NCBI RefSeq assembly: GCF_014202425.1
Contig: NZ_JACHGT010000005.1
Coordinates: 372,001 to 436,000, forward strand
Reading direction: 5' to 3'
Origin: Phytomonospora endophytica
GTDB lineage: Bacteria; Actinomycetota; Actinomycetes; Mycobacteriales; Micromonosporaceae
DNA length: 64,000 bases
Shown here piece by piece: positions 16,144 to 25,510 of the stretch (positions within the stretch are counted from its first letter, which is position 1; each line of letters begins with the position of its first letter). The translations under genes and the position numbers were made by a program. The notes under the pieces were generated by a model that saw nothing but the letters and a program-made list of their open reading frames with translations, made no database searches and was not told the DNA's origin.

Positions 16144-16812
16144 ATGACGACACCCTCCGGCGGCTGGAACCCCTATGACGGTCCCAGCTCGACACCGCCG
16201 CCGGGGCAGCCCTATCAGCCGCCCCCGCCCCCGCCCCCGCCGCTTCAGCCGCAACCCGCCCCTTACCAACCGGAGTACTCGACCTCGCAGATGCCCGCCG
16301 ACCCCACCTCGGGTCCGCCCGCCTGGTCGGCGACGCAGCCGGTCACCGGTCCGCCCGCCGCCTTCGGCGAACCGCCGCCGATGCAGCCGCCCGCCGGTCC
16401 GGCCAAGGCCGGCCGTTCGCCGCTGGTCCCGATCCTGAGCGGCGCGGGGGCGCTGTTCTTCATCGTGGCCGTCGTGCTGCTGGTGCTCCTGATCAACACC
16501 AACGGGAAGCTCACGGCGACAGAGCAGGACCTGACGGCCTCGGAGTCGACCGTGACCGAACGTGACACCACCGTCGCCGAGCTCAACGAGGAGATCACCG
16601 GCCTCAAGGACGACATCGAGGACCTCAACAGCCTCCTCGACGAGTCCGGTGAGGACCTGGACTACCAGAAGGAGGCCAAGGCCGCGATCGAGGAGTGCCT
16701 CGTCGAGGTGGAGGCCTTCCTGGCGGCGCTGGCCGACTCCGACCAGTCCGGAGCCGAGAAGGCGATCGACCGGATCGACAAGGAATGCGGCGAGGCCGAC
16801 GCCTACCGCTGA
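16144..16812 (+). CDS. Proline-rich single-pass membrane protein with extracellular coiled coil
   Basis: Unrecognised 222-aa protein. The first 95 residues are a cytoplasmic Pro/Gln-rich tail (runs such as PPPPPPPPLQPQ), followed by one membrane helix (ILSGAGALFFIVAVVLLVLL). After it comes an acidic coiled coil (TATEQDLTASESTVTERD, EEITGLKDDIEDLNSLL) and a C-terminal stretch with two Cys (EECLVEVE, KECGEAD) that may form a disulphide. ATG 16144 follows GAGGAG. The layout suits an envelope or division-associated scaffold; no function is assigned. Confidence 0.72.
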   Translation: MTTPSGGWNPYDGPSSTPPPGQPYQPPPPPPPPLQPQPAPYQPEYSTSQMPADPTSGPPAWSATQPVTGPPAAFGEPPPMQPPAGPAKAGRSPLVPILSGAGALFFIVAVVLLVLLINTNGKLTATEQDLTASESTVTERDTTVAELNEEITGLKDDIEDLNSLLDESGEDLDYQKEAKAAIEECLVEVEAFLAALADSDQSGAEKAIDRIDKECGEADAYR

Positions 16813-16851
16813 CGGGGGACGGCGGGGACACCGAGGTTCCCGGCCATGACC

Positions 16852-16894
16852 GTGCGAAGCGCCCGTGACCGGACCGGTCACGGGCGCTTCGCAC
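16852..16894. terminator. Perfect 19-bp bidirectional terminator hairpin
   Basis: Arms 16852-16870 and 16876-16894 are exact complements (starting GTGCGAAGCGCCC) with a GGACC loop, 4 bases before the end of the convergent DUF3000 gene. Confidence 0.8.
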
Positions 16895-16898
16895 GCTT

Positions 16899-17453
16899 TC
16901 AGGAGATCCGGGCGACGCCGGGCGGCGGCAGTCCCGCCATGGTCGCCAGCAGTTCGCACCAGGCCCCCAGATGCTTCGACAGGTCCTCGCCCTCCGGCGT
17001 CCAGGAGGCGCGCAGTTCGACCTCGGCCGTCGCGGGCTCTCCGGCGAGGTCGCCGAAGCGCGTCGACGAGGTCTGGGTGACCGTCCCGCCCGCCGCGTGG
17101 TGCTCGGCGCCGGCCGCGGCGAGCGCGTCGGTGAGCCACGACCACGCCACGGTCGGCAGCAGGGGGTCGGCGGCGGCCTCGGGGTCGAGGTCGGCGCAGA
17201 CGTAGGTGACCAGGCGCAGGGTCCCGTCCCAGGCGTCGTGCCCGGCGGGGTCGTGCAGCAGGATCAGCCGCCCGGTCGCCGCTTCCGGGTCGCCCTGGCT
17301 CTCCACGTTGGCGGTGAGCGCGAAGGCGTAGGGGGCGAGGCGCTGCGGGGCGGTGATCTCGTCCAGCCGGATCTCGGCACGCGGGCGCAGCGCGCGCAGT
17401 CCGGTCACCGCGCGCGCGAACGACTCTGGAGGGGACGCGGTCGACGGCGTCAT
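16899..17453 (-). CDS. DUF3000 domain-containing protein
   Basis: Protein of 184 aa matching the actinobacterial DUF3000 family. Recognisable blocks are RPRAEIRLDEITAPQRLAPY, ATGRLILLHDPAGHDAWDGT and DPLLPTVAWSWLTDAL. The family sits beside hemE and RNase D in many actinobacteria, as here; its function is unknown. ATG 17453 gives the usual length. It is divergent from hemE across a 112-bp gap. Confidence 0.88.
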   Translation of the reverse strand: MTPSTASPPESFARAVTGLRALRPRAEIRLDEITAPQRLAPYAFALTANVESQGDPEAATGRLILLHDPAGHDAWDGTLRLVTYVCADLDPEAAADPLLPTVAWSWLTDALAAAGAEHHAAGGTVTQTSSTRFGDLAGEPATAEVELRASWTPEGEDLSKHLGAWCELLATMAGLPPPGVARIS

Positions 17454-17565
17454 ACCGGTGACCTTAGGGCCTCGGGGTACGGCGGCGGGCATCCGCCGCG
17501 CCGTGGTCTCCGTCGCGCCGGGCGCTCCCGAGGGGTGAGCGGCACCCGGCGCGTGGAATCATCCG

Positions 17566-18630
17566 ATGTTGATGACTGCCATGACTCCGGCCGAAGGCCG
17601 CACCGCCGCGCCCGCCGACTCCGCGTTCGTCCGTGCCTGCCGGGGCCTGCCGGTCGATCGCACGCCCGTGTGGTTCATGCGCCAGGCCGGCCGCTCGCTC
17701 CCCGAGTACCGCGCCCTGCGCGAGGGCGTGGCGATGCTGGACGCCTGCTCGCGTCCGGACATGATCACCGAGATCACCCTCCAGCCGGTCCGCCGTCACG
17801 GCGTCGACGCGGCGGTCTTCTTCTCCGACATCGTGGTCCCGCTGCACGCCATCGGACTGGGCGTCGAGATCGTCCCCGGGACCGGTCCGGTCATCGAGAA
17901 GCCCATCACCGGTGAGGCCGACCTCGACCGCTTGCGCGACCTCGCGCCCGAGGACGTCTGGTACGTCACCGAGGCCGTCCGGACGCTCGTCGCCGAGCTC
18001 GGCGCCACCCCGCTGATCGGTTTCGCCGGGGCGCCGTTCACGGTCGCCAGCTACCTCATCGAAGGCGGCCCGTCGCGGACCTACACCAAGACCAAGGCCC
18101 TCATGTACGGCCGCCCCGAGCTGTGGCACGCCCTCTGTGCGCGCCTGGCCGCGATCACGCTGTCCTTCCTGCGGGTTCAGATCGCCGCCGGGGCGAGCGC
18201 GATCCAGCTCTTCGACTCCTGGGCGGGTGCCCTGTCGGCCCGTGACTACGAGCGTTTCGTGGCGCCGCATTCCCGGGCGGTCTTCGCCGGACTGTCCGAC
18301 GTGGACATCCCGAAGATCCACTTCGGGGTCGGCACCTCGCACCTGCTGGAGGCGATCGGCGAGGTCGGTGCCGACGTCGTGGGCGTCGACTGGCGTACGC
18401 CTCTCGACGCCGCCGCGGCCCGTGTCGGCGACCGCTCGGTGCAGGGAAACCTCGACCCGACCGTGCTCTTCGCCCCCGTCGAGGTCCTCGACGCCGAGAT
18501 CCGCCGGATCCTCGCCGAGGGCAAGGCCGCCCGTGGCCACGTCTTCAACCTCGGCCACGGCGTCATGCCCGACACCGACCCCGACGCCCTGACCCGGACC
18601 GTCGCGCTGGTGCACGAGTACTCGTCATGA
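17566..18630 (+). CDS. hemE: Uroporphyrinogen decarboxylase
   Basis: HemE converts uroporphyrinogen III to coproporphyrinogen III by four decarboxylations. The 354-aa protein has the N-terminal signature [16 protein letters not shown], the catalytic Asp in [37 protein letters not shown] and [13 protein letters not shown]. Starts ATG 17566, 17572 and 17581 are all possible. It heads a hemE-hemG-hemQ cluster; hemE and hemG overlap by 4 bases (ATGA). Confidence 0.96.
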   Translation: MLMTAMTPAEGRTAAPADSAFVRACRGLPVDRTPVWFMRQAGRSLPEYRALREGVAMLDACSRPDMITEITLQPVRRHGVDAAVFFSDIVVPLHAIGLGVEIVPGTGPVIEKPITGEADLDRLRDLAPEDVWYVTEAVRTLVAELGATPLIGFAGAPFTVASYLIEGGPSRTYTKTKALMYGRPELWHALCARLAAITLSFLRVQIAAGASAIQLFDSWAGALSARDYERFVAPHSRAVFAGLSDVDIPKIHFGVGTSHLLEAIGEVGADVVGVDWRTPLDAAAARVGDRSVQGNLDPTVLFAPVEVLDAEIRRILAEGKAARGHVFNLGHGVMPDTDPDALTRTVALVHEYSS

Positions 18631-20030
18631 CCCGCGCCCTGGTCATCGGCGGCGGCATCAGCGGACTGGCCGCCGCGCTGCGCCTGCGCGAGCTCGGCGG
18701 GCCCGCGCTGGAGATCGTCGTCGTCGACCGGGCCGAGCACCTGGGCGGGAAACTCCGCACCGGCCAGATCGCCGACACCCCGGTCGAACTCGGCGCCGAG
18801 ACCTTCCTCGTGCGCCGACCCGAGGCCGTCCGCCTCGCCGGGAAGGTCGGCCTCGCCGAGGCCGTCACGCACCCGGCGGGCCTGCCCGCCGCCCTGGCCG
18901 TCGACGGTGAACTGCGGCCCATCCCGAAAGGGACCCTCCTCGGTGTGCCCGGCGACTTCGACGCCGTCGCCGAGACCGGCGTCCTCAGTCCCGAAGGGCT
19001 CGCGCGAATGCGCGCCGAGGAGAGCGCCGGCGGGGCACTGCTGCCCGACGGCGACGTCACCGTCGGCTCGCTCGTCCGCCGCGCCTTCGGCGACGAGGTC
19101 GCCGACCGGCTCGTCGACCCGCTCCTCGGCGGCGTCTACGCCGGGCGCGCCGACGAACTGTCCCTGCGCGCCACCGCCCCCGCGCTCGCCGCCGCCGCGC
19201 GCGAGCACGACCGGCTCTCCGACGCCGTCCGCGCGGTCGCCGCACCCGCCGCGAAGGCGCCCGGCGAGGCGCCCGCGCCCGTCTTCGGCACCATCGCCGG
19301 GGGCCTGAGCATGCTCGTCGAGGCCACCGCCCTGGCCTCCGGCGCCGAACTGCGCCTCGGCCTGCCCGTCCGCGAGCTGTCCCACGACGGCGAGCGCTGG
19401 CTGGCCACCATCGGCGACACGCGTGACCCCGAGATCCTCACCGCCGACGCGGTCGTCCTCGCCGTTCCGGCGCGCCCGGCCTCGCGGCTGCTGGAAGGCG
19501 TTTCGGCGGAGGCCGCCACCGAGGTCGGCGTCCTCGAATACGCGTCCATGGCGCTGGTGACGATGGCCTTGGAGCTCGACGCCGAGCTTCCCGAGCTGTC
19601 CGGCTTCCTCGTCCCGGCGACGGAAGGGCGGGCGGTCAAGGCCGCGACCTTCTTCTCCCGGAAGTGGCCCCACCGCGCCGACGAGCTCACCGTGCTGCGC
19701 TGCTCGATCGGCCGCCACGGGCAGGAGGCCGAGCTCCAGCGCACCGACGCGCAGCTCATCGCGCTGGCCCGCGCCGAGCTCGGTGAGCTGATCGGGCGCG
19801 AGCTGCCCGAGCCGGTCGACGCGCACGTGACGCGCTGGGGCGGCGGGCTGCCGCAGTACGGACCGGGACACGAGGAGCGGATCGCCGCCGCCCGCGAGGC
19901 GCTGTCGGGGTTCTCGACGCTGGGGCTGGCCGGTGCGGCCTTCGACGGCGTGGGGATCCCGGTGTGCATCGCGTCGGGGGAGAAGGCGGCGGAGCGGGTG
20001 TTCGCGGGTCTGGCCGCCGGGCGGGGCTGA
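18627..20030 (+). CDS. hemG: Protoporphyrinogen/coproporphyrinogen III oxidase (HemY type)
   Basis: FAD-dependent oxidase of 467 aa, the second gene of the haem cluster. The FAD site is [20 protein letters not shown], followed by [13 protein letters not shown]. The middle contains [11 protein letters not shown]-like substrate-domain sequence ([14 protein letters not shown]), and the C-terminus ends [20 protein letters not shown], the second FAD contact. Because HemQ is encoded next, this enzyme most likely oxidises coproporphyrinogen III to coproporphyrin III (coproporphyrin-dependent route, also named CgoX). Confidence 0.95.
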   Translation: MTRALVIGGGISGLAAALRLRELGGPALEIVVVDRAEHLGGKLRTGQIADTPVELGAETFLVRRPEAVRLAGKVGLAEAVTHPAGLPAALAVDGELRPIPKGTLLGVPGDFDAVAETGVLSPEGLARMRAEESAGGALLPDGDVTVGSLVRRAFGDEVADRLVDPLLGGVYAGRADELSLRATAPALAAAAREHDRLSDAVRAVAAPAAKAPGEAPAPVFGTIAGGLSMLVEATALASGAELRLGLPVRELSHDGERWLATIGDTRDPEILTADAVVLAVPARPASRLLEGVSAEAATEVGVLEYASMALVTMALELDAELPELSGFLVPATEGRAVKAATFFSRKWPHRADELTVLRCSIGRHGQEAELQRTDAQLIALARAELGELIGRELPEPVDAHVTRWGGGLPQYGPGHEERIAAAREALSGFSTLGLAGAAFDGVGIPVCIASGEKAAERVFAGLAAGRG

Positions 20031-20097
20031 CGAGCGGCTTCCCACAGTGCGCGGCCCCCGGGAAAGGCCGGGCCGCGCGCGGGGGGAGAATCGCGGC

Positions 20098-20805
20098 ATG
20101 GCCGAGTCGATCAATCCGAACGCCGCCCGTATCCGCGAACTGAACGACAGCATCCGGTACACGATGTGGTCGGTCTTCAAGGCGGTCAGTCCGCTGCCCG
20201 GTATGCGCGACGACCTCGCCGAGGACGTCGAGGCGCTGTTCAAGTCCCTCGCGGATAAGGACGTCGTGGTCCGTGGCACCTACGAGATCTCCGGTCTGCG
20301 CGCCGATGCCGACGTGATGATCTGGTGGCACGCGGAGTCCTCCGACGAGCTCCAGTCGGCCTACTCGTCCTTCCGGCGGACCTCCCTGGGCCGGCACCTG
20401 GAGCCGGTGTGGTCGTCGATGGCGCTGCACCGCCCGGCGGAGTTCAACAAGAGCCACATCCCGGCCTTCCTCGCCGACGAGGAGGCGCGCGCGTACATCT
20501 CGGTGTACCCGTTCGTGCGCTCCTACGACTGGTACCTGCTCCCTGACGAGGAGCGCCGCGCGATGCTCGCCGAGCACGGCCGTCAGGCGCGCGACTACCC
20601 CGACGTGCGCGCCAACACCGTCGCCTCGTTCTCCCTCAACGACTACGAGTGGATCCTGGCCTTCGAGGCCGACGAGTTGCACCGGATCGTCGACCTGATG
20701 CGCACGCTGCGGGCGTCGCGGGCGCGCATGCACGTCCGTGAGGAGATCCCCTTCTACACCGGACGCCGACGCGAGGTCGCCGAGATCGTCAACGCTCTGC
20801 CCTAG
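20098..20805 (+). CDS. hemQ: Coproheme decarboxylase (HemQ/ChdC, chlorite dismutase-like)
   Basis: HemQ makes haem b from coprohaem III by two oxidative decarboxylations using peroxide. The 235-aa protein has the expected YTMWSVFKA start, [26 protein letters not shown], and the haem-ligand His in [26 protein letters not shown] carries the tyrosine used for catalysis. It ends [16 protein letters not shown]. It lies 67 bases after hemG. A 9-bp hairpin (20049-20057 with 20070-20078) in the gap may reduce read-through. The ferrochelatase gene is not in this window. Confidence 0.95.
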   Translation: MAESINPNAARIRELNDSIRYTMWSVFKAVSPLPGMRDDLAEDVEALFKSLADKDVVVRGTYEISGLRADADVMIWWHAESSDELQSAYSSFRRTSLGRHLEPVWSSMALHRPAEFNKSHIPAFLADEEARAYISVYPFVRSYDWYLLPDEERRAMLAEHGRQARDYPDVRANTVASFSLNDYEWILAFEADELHRIVDLMRTLRASRARMHVREEIPFYTGRRREVAEIVNALP

Positions 20806-20915
20806 TGCCGGTAATGGCGGCAAAACGGTGGAAAGCGGGTCCGGAACGGCACTAATTCGGTCTCGGTGCGTGTCCAAAGGTGGCGGTGGTCACGCAGATC
20901 TGGTAACTGTCTCGC

Positions 20916-22391
20916 ATGACAAAGACGGATGTGACCGAATCGCCCCCTCCGGAAGGCGGCGCCCCGCCGACCGAGCTCAAGCGCGCCATCGGGCCGAAGC
21001 TGTTGCTGCTGTTCATCATCGGCGACATTCTCGGCACCGGTGTCTACGCGCTGACCGGGAACGTGGCCAAGCAGGTCGGCGGCGCGCTGTGGGTGCCCTT
21101 CCTGCTGGCGTTCGTCTCGGCCTTCCTGACCGCGTTCAGCTACCTGGAGCTGGTCGGGAAGTACCCGAGGGCCGCCGGTGCCGCGCTGTACACGCACAAG
21201 GCGTGGGGCGTGCACTTCTTCACCTTCATGGTGGCCTTCACGGTCATGTCCTCGGGCATGAGTTCGGCCTCGTCGGCGGCGCGCGCGGTCGGGTCGAGCT
21301 ACATCCCGAAGCTCTTCGAGTTCGGTGACCACTTCCCCGACCTCTACAACGCCGACGGGACGCCGAGCGAGGCGCTGATCATCCCGATCGCGATCGCCTT
21401 CCTGCTCATCTTCGCCGCACTGAACCTGCGCGGGGTCAGCGAGTCGGTGAAGGCGAACGTCGCGTTCACCATCATCGAGATGACCGGTCTGGCGATCGTC
21501 GTCGTCATCGCCCTCATCGGCATCTTCGAGGGCAAGGGCGACGCGGGCCGGCTGAGCGAGTTCAACACCGCCGACGCGCCGGTCTTCCTCGCCGTCATAG
21601 GTGCGACGTCACTGGCGTTCTTCGCGATGGTGGGCTTCGAGGACTCGGTGAACATGGCCGAGGAGACCACGAACCCGCGGATCTTCCCCCGGGCCATGCT
21701 CACCGGCATGTGCATCGCGGCCGGGATCTATCTGACCGTGGCGATCCTGTCGTCGACGCTGCTCAGCCCGGCGGACCTGAGCAAGGGCGAGGCGGGGGCG
21801 CTGCAGAACGTCGTGTCCTACGCGGTTCCGGGCTTCCCGCTGTGGATCTTCCTGGCGATCTCCATCTTCGCGGTGTCGAACTCGGCGCTGATCAACATGA
21901 TGATGGCCAGCCGTCTCGTCTACGGCATGTCCCGTCAGCACGTGATCCCGGCGGTCCTCGGCAAGGTCGCGCCCACGCGCCGCACGCCCTGGACGGCGAT
22001 CATCTTCACCTCGCTGGTGGCGATGGCGCTGACCTCGTACTCGAACACGCAGACCCTCGGCGCGACGACCTCGCTGCTGCTGCTCGCCGTGTTCACCGTG
22101 GTCAACGTCGCCGTGCTGGTGCTGCGGAAGGATCCGGTGGAGCACAGGCACTTCAAGACGCCGACGCCGCTGCCGGTGCTCGGTGCGCTGATCAGTCTCA
22201 TCCTGATCGTGCCCTGGACGTCGATCTACAACGGTGCGTGGCAGCCCGCCGAGCGCGACAAGTTCGCGCTGGCCGGGTACCTGCTCGCCGTCGGGTTGGT
22301 GCTGTGGCTCGTCACCTTCATCGGTCAGCGGGTGACCGGGCGGCGTGCCGAACGCGGTGAGGTGCCCGTCGACGAGGACCCGCACCCGTAG
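20916..22391 (+). CDS. APC superfamily amino acid permease
   Basis: Permease of 491 aa with about 12 membrane helices. Helix 1 carries IGDILGTGVYALTG, matching the APC substrate-binding loop (GxG(I/V)(F/Y)), and helix 6-7 has FFAMVGFEDSVNMAEET, typical of cationic amino acid/GABA-type permeases. Soluble tails are short. It probably stands alone: it follows hemQ by 110 bp, which contain the inverted repeat TAGTGCCG/CGGCACTA, and it ends at a strong hairpin. The substrate cannot be assigned. Confidence 0.9.
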   Translation: MTKTDVTESPPPEGGAPPTELKRAIGPKLLLLFIIGDILGTGVYALTGNVAKQVGGALWVPFLLAFVSAFLTAFSYLELVGKYPRAAGAALYTHKAWGVHFFTFMVAFTVMSSGMSSASSAARAVGSSYIPKLFEFGDHFPDLYNADGTPSEALIIPIAIAFLLIFAALNLRGVSESVKANVAFTIIEMTGLAIVVVIALIGIFEGKGDAGRLSEFNTADAPVFLAVIGATSLAFFAMVGFEDSVNMAEETTNPRIFPRAMLTGMCIAAGIYLTVAILSSTLLSPADLSKGEAGALQNVVSYAVPGFPLWIFLAISIFAVSNSALINMMMASRLVYGMSRQHVIPAVLGKVAPTRRTPWTAIIFTSLVAMALTSYSNTQTLGATTSLLLLAVFTVVNVAVLVLRKDPVEHRHFKTPTPLPVLGALISLILIVPWTSIYNGAWQPAERDKFALAGYLLAVGLVLWLVTFIGQRVTGRRAERGEVPVDEDPHP

Positions 22392-22403
22392 CGGTGGACG
22401 AGG

Positions 22404-22434
22404 GAAGGCCCCAGGTCGGTGACCTGGGGCCTTC
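22404..22434. terminator. Perfect 14-bp bidirectional terminator hairpin
   Basis: GAAGGCCCCAGGTC and GACCTGGGGCCTTC with a GGT loop, between the permease and the convergent lipoprotein gene. Confidence 0.8.
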
Positions 22435-22475
22435 ACGCTGTCCACGGGGGCCGGTGGGCGGCCGTGCGCGGATCC

Positions 22476-22967
22476 CTATTCGGGGAGGACGCCGAAGCCG
22501 ATGCCCGGGCAGGCCTCGTCGATCTTGTTCGAGTTCGCCTCGTAGGAGTCGATCTTGGCGTTGTCGACGCCGTCGGCCTCCAGCTCGTCGAGGGCCTTGT
22601 CGTCGCCGGCCTCAAGGGCCTTCTGGTGCTCCTCGATCTTCGGGGTGTCCTCGCCCCACTCGGTGACGCGGGTGCCGAGGTCGGGGTCCTCGAAGTCCTT
22701 GCCGTTCTCGGCGGCCCAGTCGGCCAGGGCCAGGAACTTCGTGGGGTCGAACTCGTCGAAGGAGGCGGTGGCGCTGGGGGCGGCGTCGTCGACCTGCTCC
22801 TTGAGGTCGGTGCAGTCCAGGGACGGGCTGTCTTCGGCGGGGGTGTCGGCTCCCGTACCGGACCCGGAGCCGGTGTCGGAGCCGGCGGAACCGCATCCGG
22901 CCAGGCCGATGCCGAGGAGGGTGACGGCGGCGGCGGTGGACAGGACGCGTCGTGCGAGGTGACTCAT
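22476..22967 (-). CDS. Putative lipoprotein, acidic
   Basis: Exported protein of 163 aa. The signal peptide ends in a lipobox GIGLAGC (acylated Cys near residue 25), followed by a Gly/Ser linker and a very acidic helical domain (DEFDPTKFLALADWAAENG, DTPKIEEHQKALEAG). ATG 22967 is preceded by AGGAAG. I know no family. Two more Cys (LDCTDLK and EACPGIG) could form a disulphide. It is expected to be anchored on the outer face of the membrane. Confidence 0.8.
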   Translation of the reverse strand: MSHLARRVLSTAAAVTLLGIGLAGCGSAGSDTGSGSGTGADTPAEDSPSLDCTDLKEQVDDAAPSATASFDEFDPTKFLALADWAAENGKDFEDPDLGTRVTEWGEDTPKIEEHQKALEAGDDKALDELEADGVDNAKIDSYEANSNKIDEACPGIGFGVLPE

Positions 22968-23236
22968 AACTTCCTTTTGTCTTTGTTGAAAGGGTTGTGG
23001 GGCAGCAGGCACCATATTCGGCTCATGCCACGTTCGGCCACTCTCGTGTGGATGCGTTTGTCGAGTGTCGACAGGCGGCGTCCGGGGGAGGCCGCCGAAT
23101 CCGCCGGAGTGCGCGCGCGGAGGGCCGCGAACCCTACAAAGGATTTGATGGAAGTCGATAGAGTCTCGCGGTTCTCACCGTCGGCGACCGCTGCTGCACA
23201 ACGCCGCGGTGTCGGTGATCCGCCTGCACCAACGGG

Positions 23237-23680
23237 TCAGTGAACGGCCGCGCGACGCATCGGGACGTGCGGGATGCCGTCCTCGTCGAGGTACTCGTCG
23301 CCGTCGACTCGATAGCCGAAACGGGCGTAGAAGTCCTTGGCGTAGGTCTGCGCGTCGAGGACCGACTCGCGCCCGGCGACGGCCTCCATCGCCGCCTCCA
23401 TGAGCAGGCCCCCGACACCGCTCCCGCGCGCCGTCAGCGCGGTGCACACGCGCCCGATACGGGCCACGTCGCCGGCGTCGGACAGTATCCGCAGGTAACC
23501 GGTGACGCCGGCGTCGCCTTCGGTCCAGATGTGCACCGTCGACGGCTCGGTGTCGCGGCCGTCGAGCTCGGGATAGGCGGCCTTCTGCTCGACCACGAAC
23601 ACGTCCACGCGCAGGCGCAGCAGGGTGTAGAGGGTGAGCGTGTCGAGTTCAGTGAAACGCGCGGCGCGGATGCTCGTCAT
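23237..23680 (-). CDS. GNAT acetyltransferase, ElaA-like
   Basis: N-acetyltransferase of 147 aa. It shows the ElaA pattern: LLRLRVDVFVVEQ near the start, YPELDGRDTEPSTVH, YLRIL, and the acetyl-CoA loop RGSGVGGLLMEAAM (R/Q-x-x-G-x-G/A), ending FYARFGYRVDGDEYLDEDGIPHVPM. ATG 23680 was chosen over 23707 for family length. Substrate unknown. Confidence 0.86.
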   Translation of the reverse strand: MTSIRAARFTELDTLTLYTLLRLRVDVFVVEQKAAYPELDGRDTEPSTVHIWTEGDAGVTGYLRILSDAGDVARIGRVCTALTARGSGVGGLLMEAAMEAVAGRESVLDAQTYAKDFYARFGYRVDGDEYLDEDGIPHVPMRRAAVH

Positions 23681-23878
23681 GCGCACATGACAGCACAGTC
23701 CGGGCACTGTTCCAGACCCAGGTCAAGTAGGTGAAACTCTTCGCGAACGACCAGGTCACCAGCACGTCACAGCATGATCTCGACCTCGCCGTTACCCACT
23801 CGTAAGCGCTAGGGTGCCAGAAAGCTCGTTACCAGCCTCACACGTTCCAACACGCGATCCGCAAGGAGCCACACCCCT

Positions 23879-25207
23879 ATGGACGCTGCGCTCACTCAGT
23901 CGCAACTCGACGCCCTCCACAAGGAGTTCGCCGCGAACCGGGCCTACAAGGTCGCCCAGAACGCCGTGGCGAAGACCTCCCTGAACGACGTGGTCCTCGA
24001 CAACGCCAAGGCGAAGTCGATCGACCACACCATGTCCCACCACCTTGACGACTGGAAGGTCACCAACCAGAAGCAGAGTGGCCGTTGCTGGCTGTTCGCG
24101 GGTCTCAACCTCCTGCGTCCCGGCACCATGAAGGCCCTGGGCGTCAAGGACTTCGAGTTCTCCCAGAACCACATCATGTTCTGGGACAAGATCGAGCGTG
24201 CCAACTACCTGCTCGAACAGGTCATCGACATGGCCGACGTCGACATCCAGGACCGCACCCTGCACAAGGTGCTGGCCTCGGCCGCCGAGGACGGCGGCCA
24301 GTGGAACATGTTCGTCGCCTTGGTGCAGAAGCACGGCCTGGTCCCCAAGTCGGTCATGCCCGAGACGCACGCGTCCTCGGCGACCCGCGAGATGAACGGG
24401 ATCCTCCGTACGGTGCTGCGCGAGGGCGCCCTGCGCCTGCGCACCCAGTCGGAGACCGGCGCGTCGATCGAGGCGCTGCGGGAGACGAAGGAGGAGGTCC
24501 TCCAGCTCGTCCACCGTGTGCTCTGCATCCACCTCGGGACGCCCCCGGCGTCGTTCAACTGGCAGTGGATCGACTCCGACAAGGAGTTCCACCACGAGGG
24601 TGAACTCACCCCGCAGCAGTTCGCGCGGAAGTACGTCACGCTGCCGCTCGACGAGTACGTCTGCCTCGTGCACGACCCCCGCCACGAGTACGGCCGCACC
24701 TACACCGTCGACCGGCTCGGCAACGTCATCGACGCCCCCGGCGTGGTCTACCTCAACGTCGACATCGACGTCATCGCCGACATCGCCGCCAAGGCGCTCA
24801 CCGGTGGCGAGCCGGTGTGGTTCGGCTGCGACGTCGGCCCGCACATGGCCCGCGACGAGGGCATCTGGGACACCGGCCTGTTCGACTACGAGGCGCTCTA
24901 CGACACCGAGTTCGGCCTCGACAAGGTCCAGCGTCTCCACTACCAGGAGACCGCGATGACGCACGCGATGCTGTTCACCGGCGTCGACGTGCGCGACGGC
25001 GAGGCGCTCCGCTGGCGCGTCGAGAACAGCTGGGGCGACGAGAAGGGCCAGAGCGGCTACTGGACCATGACCTCGGCCTGGTTCCGCGAGTACGTCTTCG
25101 AGATCTCGGCCCGCCGTTCGGCCCTCCCGGCCGAGCTCGCCGCCGGACTCGACACCGAGCCGATCGTCCTGCCCGCCTGGGACCCGATGGGGTCGCTCGC
25201 GCGCTGA
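23879..25207 (+). CDS. pepC: Aminopeptidase C / bleomycin hydrolase (peptidase family C1B)
   Basis: Cytosolic papain-like cysteine aminopeptidase, 442 aa. The triad is visible: Cys in QKQSGRCWLFAGLN (near residue 70), His in ETAMTHAMLFTGV and Asn in RVENSWGDEKG. The insertion and C-terminal arm typical of the hexameric bleomycin hydrolase/PepC fold are present, ending DPMGSLAR. Family members trim N-terminal residues and can inactivate bleomycin-type compounds. AAGGAG precedes ATG 23879. A strong terminator follows. Confidence 0.95.
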   Translation: MDAALTQSQLDALHKEFAANRAYKVAQNAVAKTSLNDVVLDNAKAKSIDHTMSHHLDDWKVTNQKQSGRCWLFAGLNLLRPGTMKALGVKDFEFSQNHIMFWDKIERANYLLEQVIDMADVDIQDRTLHKVLASAAEDGGQWNMFVALVQKHGLVPKSVMPETHASSATREMNGILRTVLREGALRLRTQSETGASIEALRETKEEVLQLVHRVLCIHLGTPPASFNWQWIDSDKEFHHEGELTPQQFARKYVTLPLDEYVCLVHDPRHEYGRTYTVDRLGNVIDAPGVVYLNVDIDVIADIAAKALTGGEPVWFGCDVGPHMARDEGIWDTGLFDYEALYDTEFGLDKVQRLHYQETAMTHAMLFTGVDVRDGEALRWRVENSWGDEKGQSGYWTMTSAWFREYVFEISARRSALPAELAAGLDTEPIVLPAWDPMGSLAR

Positions 25208-25510
25208 AGGCGCTCGCCCGGCTAGACGGCATGTCGGAGATCCGATGAGGACGCGCAGGCGACCTCATCGGATCTCCGATTTCGTGTTTCCAGGGGAAAC
25301 CGCCGGGCCCGCCGCCCGCCCGGTGAGTACCCGCACGAGCGCCCAAGGTCGCCGTCATCGGCAGTGTGATCACGACCGGGCCTCCTCGTGTTCGCCCGTC
25401 ACGACCAGCCATAACTCCCTTACGTACCAGGAAAGTGGCCCGTGGGAGCGAACCCCCCAAGACGGCGAGGACGTCTATATATTTGATCGACTCAATCGAA
25501 AGGGACCCAC
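25208..25510. other. 303-bp intergenic region
   Basis: Holds the pepC terminator (25234-25279) and then the promoter region of the next gene. An A/T-rich TATATA stretch at 25476-25481, rare in this DNA, is a likely -10 element about 30 bases before GTG 25511. No clear -35 and no ORF are seen. Confidence 0.6.
25234..25279 (+). terminator. Perfect 17-bp terminator hairpin after pepC
   Basis: Arms 25234-25250 and 25263-25279 (TCGGAGATCCGATGAGG and its complement), 12-base loop, followed by TTTCGTGTTTC. Confidence 0.82.

Noticed and set aside
20049-20078. Hairpin between hemG and hemQ as a full terminator
   Set aside because: Short 9-bp stem with a 12-base loop inside an apparent operon; kept only as a possible attenuating structure in the hemQ entry.
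20803-20854. Inverted repeat TAGTGCCG/CGGCACTA before the permease as a riboswitch or T-box
   Set aside because: Only an 8-bp stem with a 36-base loop; no conserved riboswitch or T-box sequence is visible.
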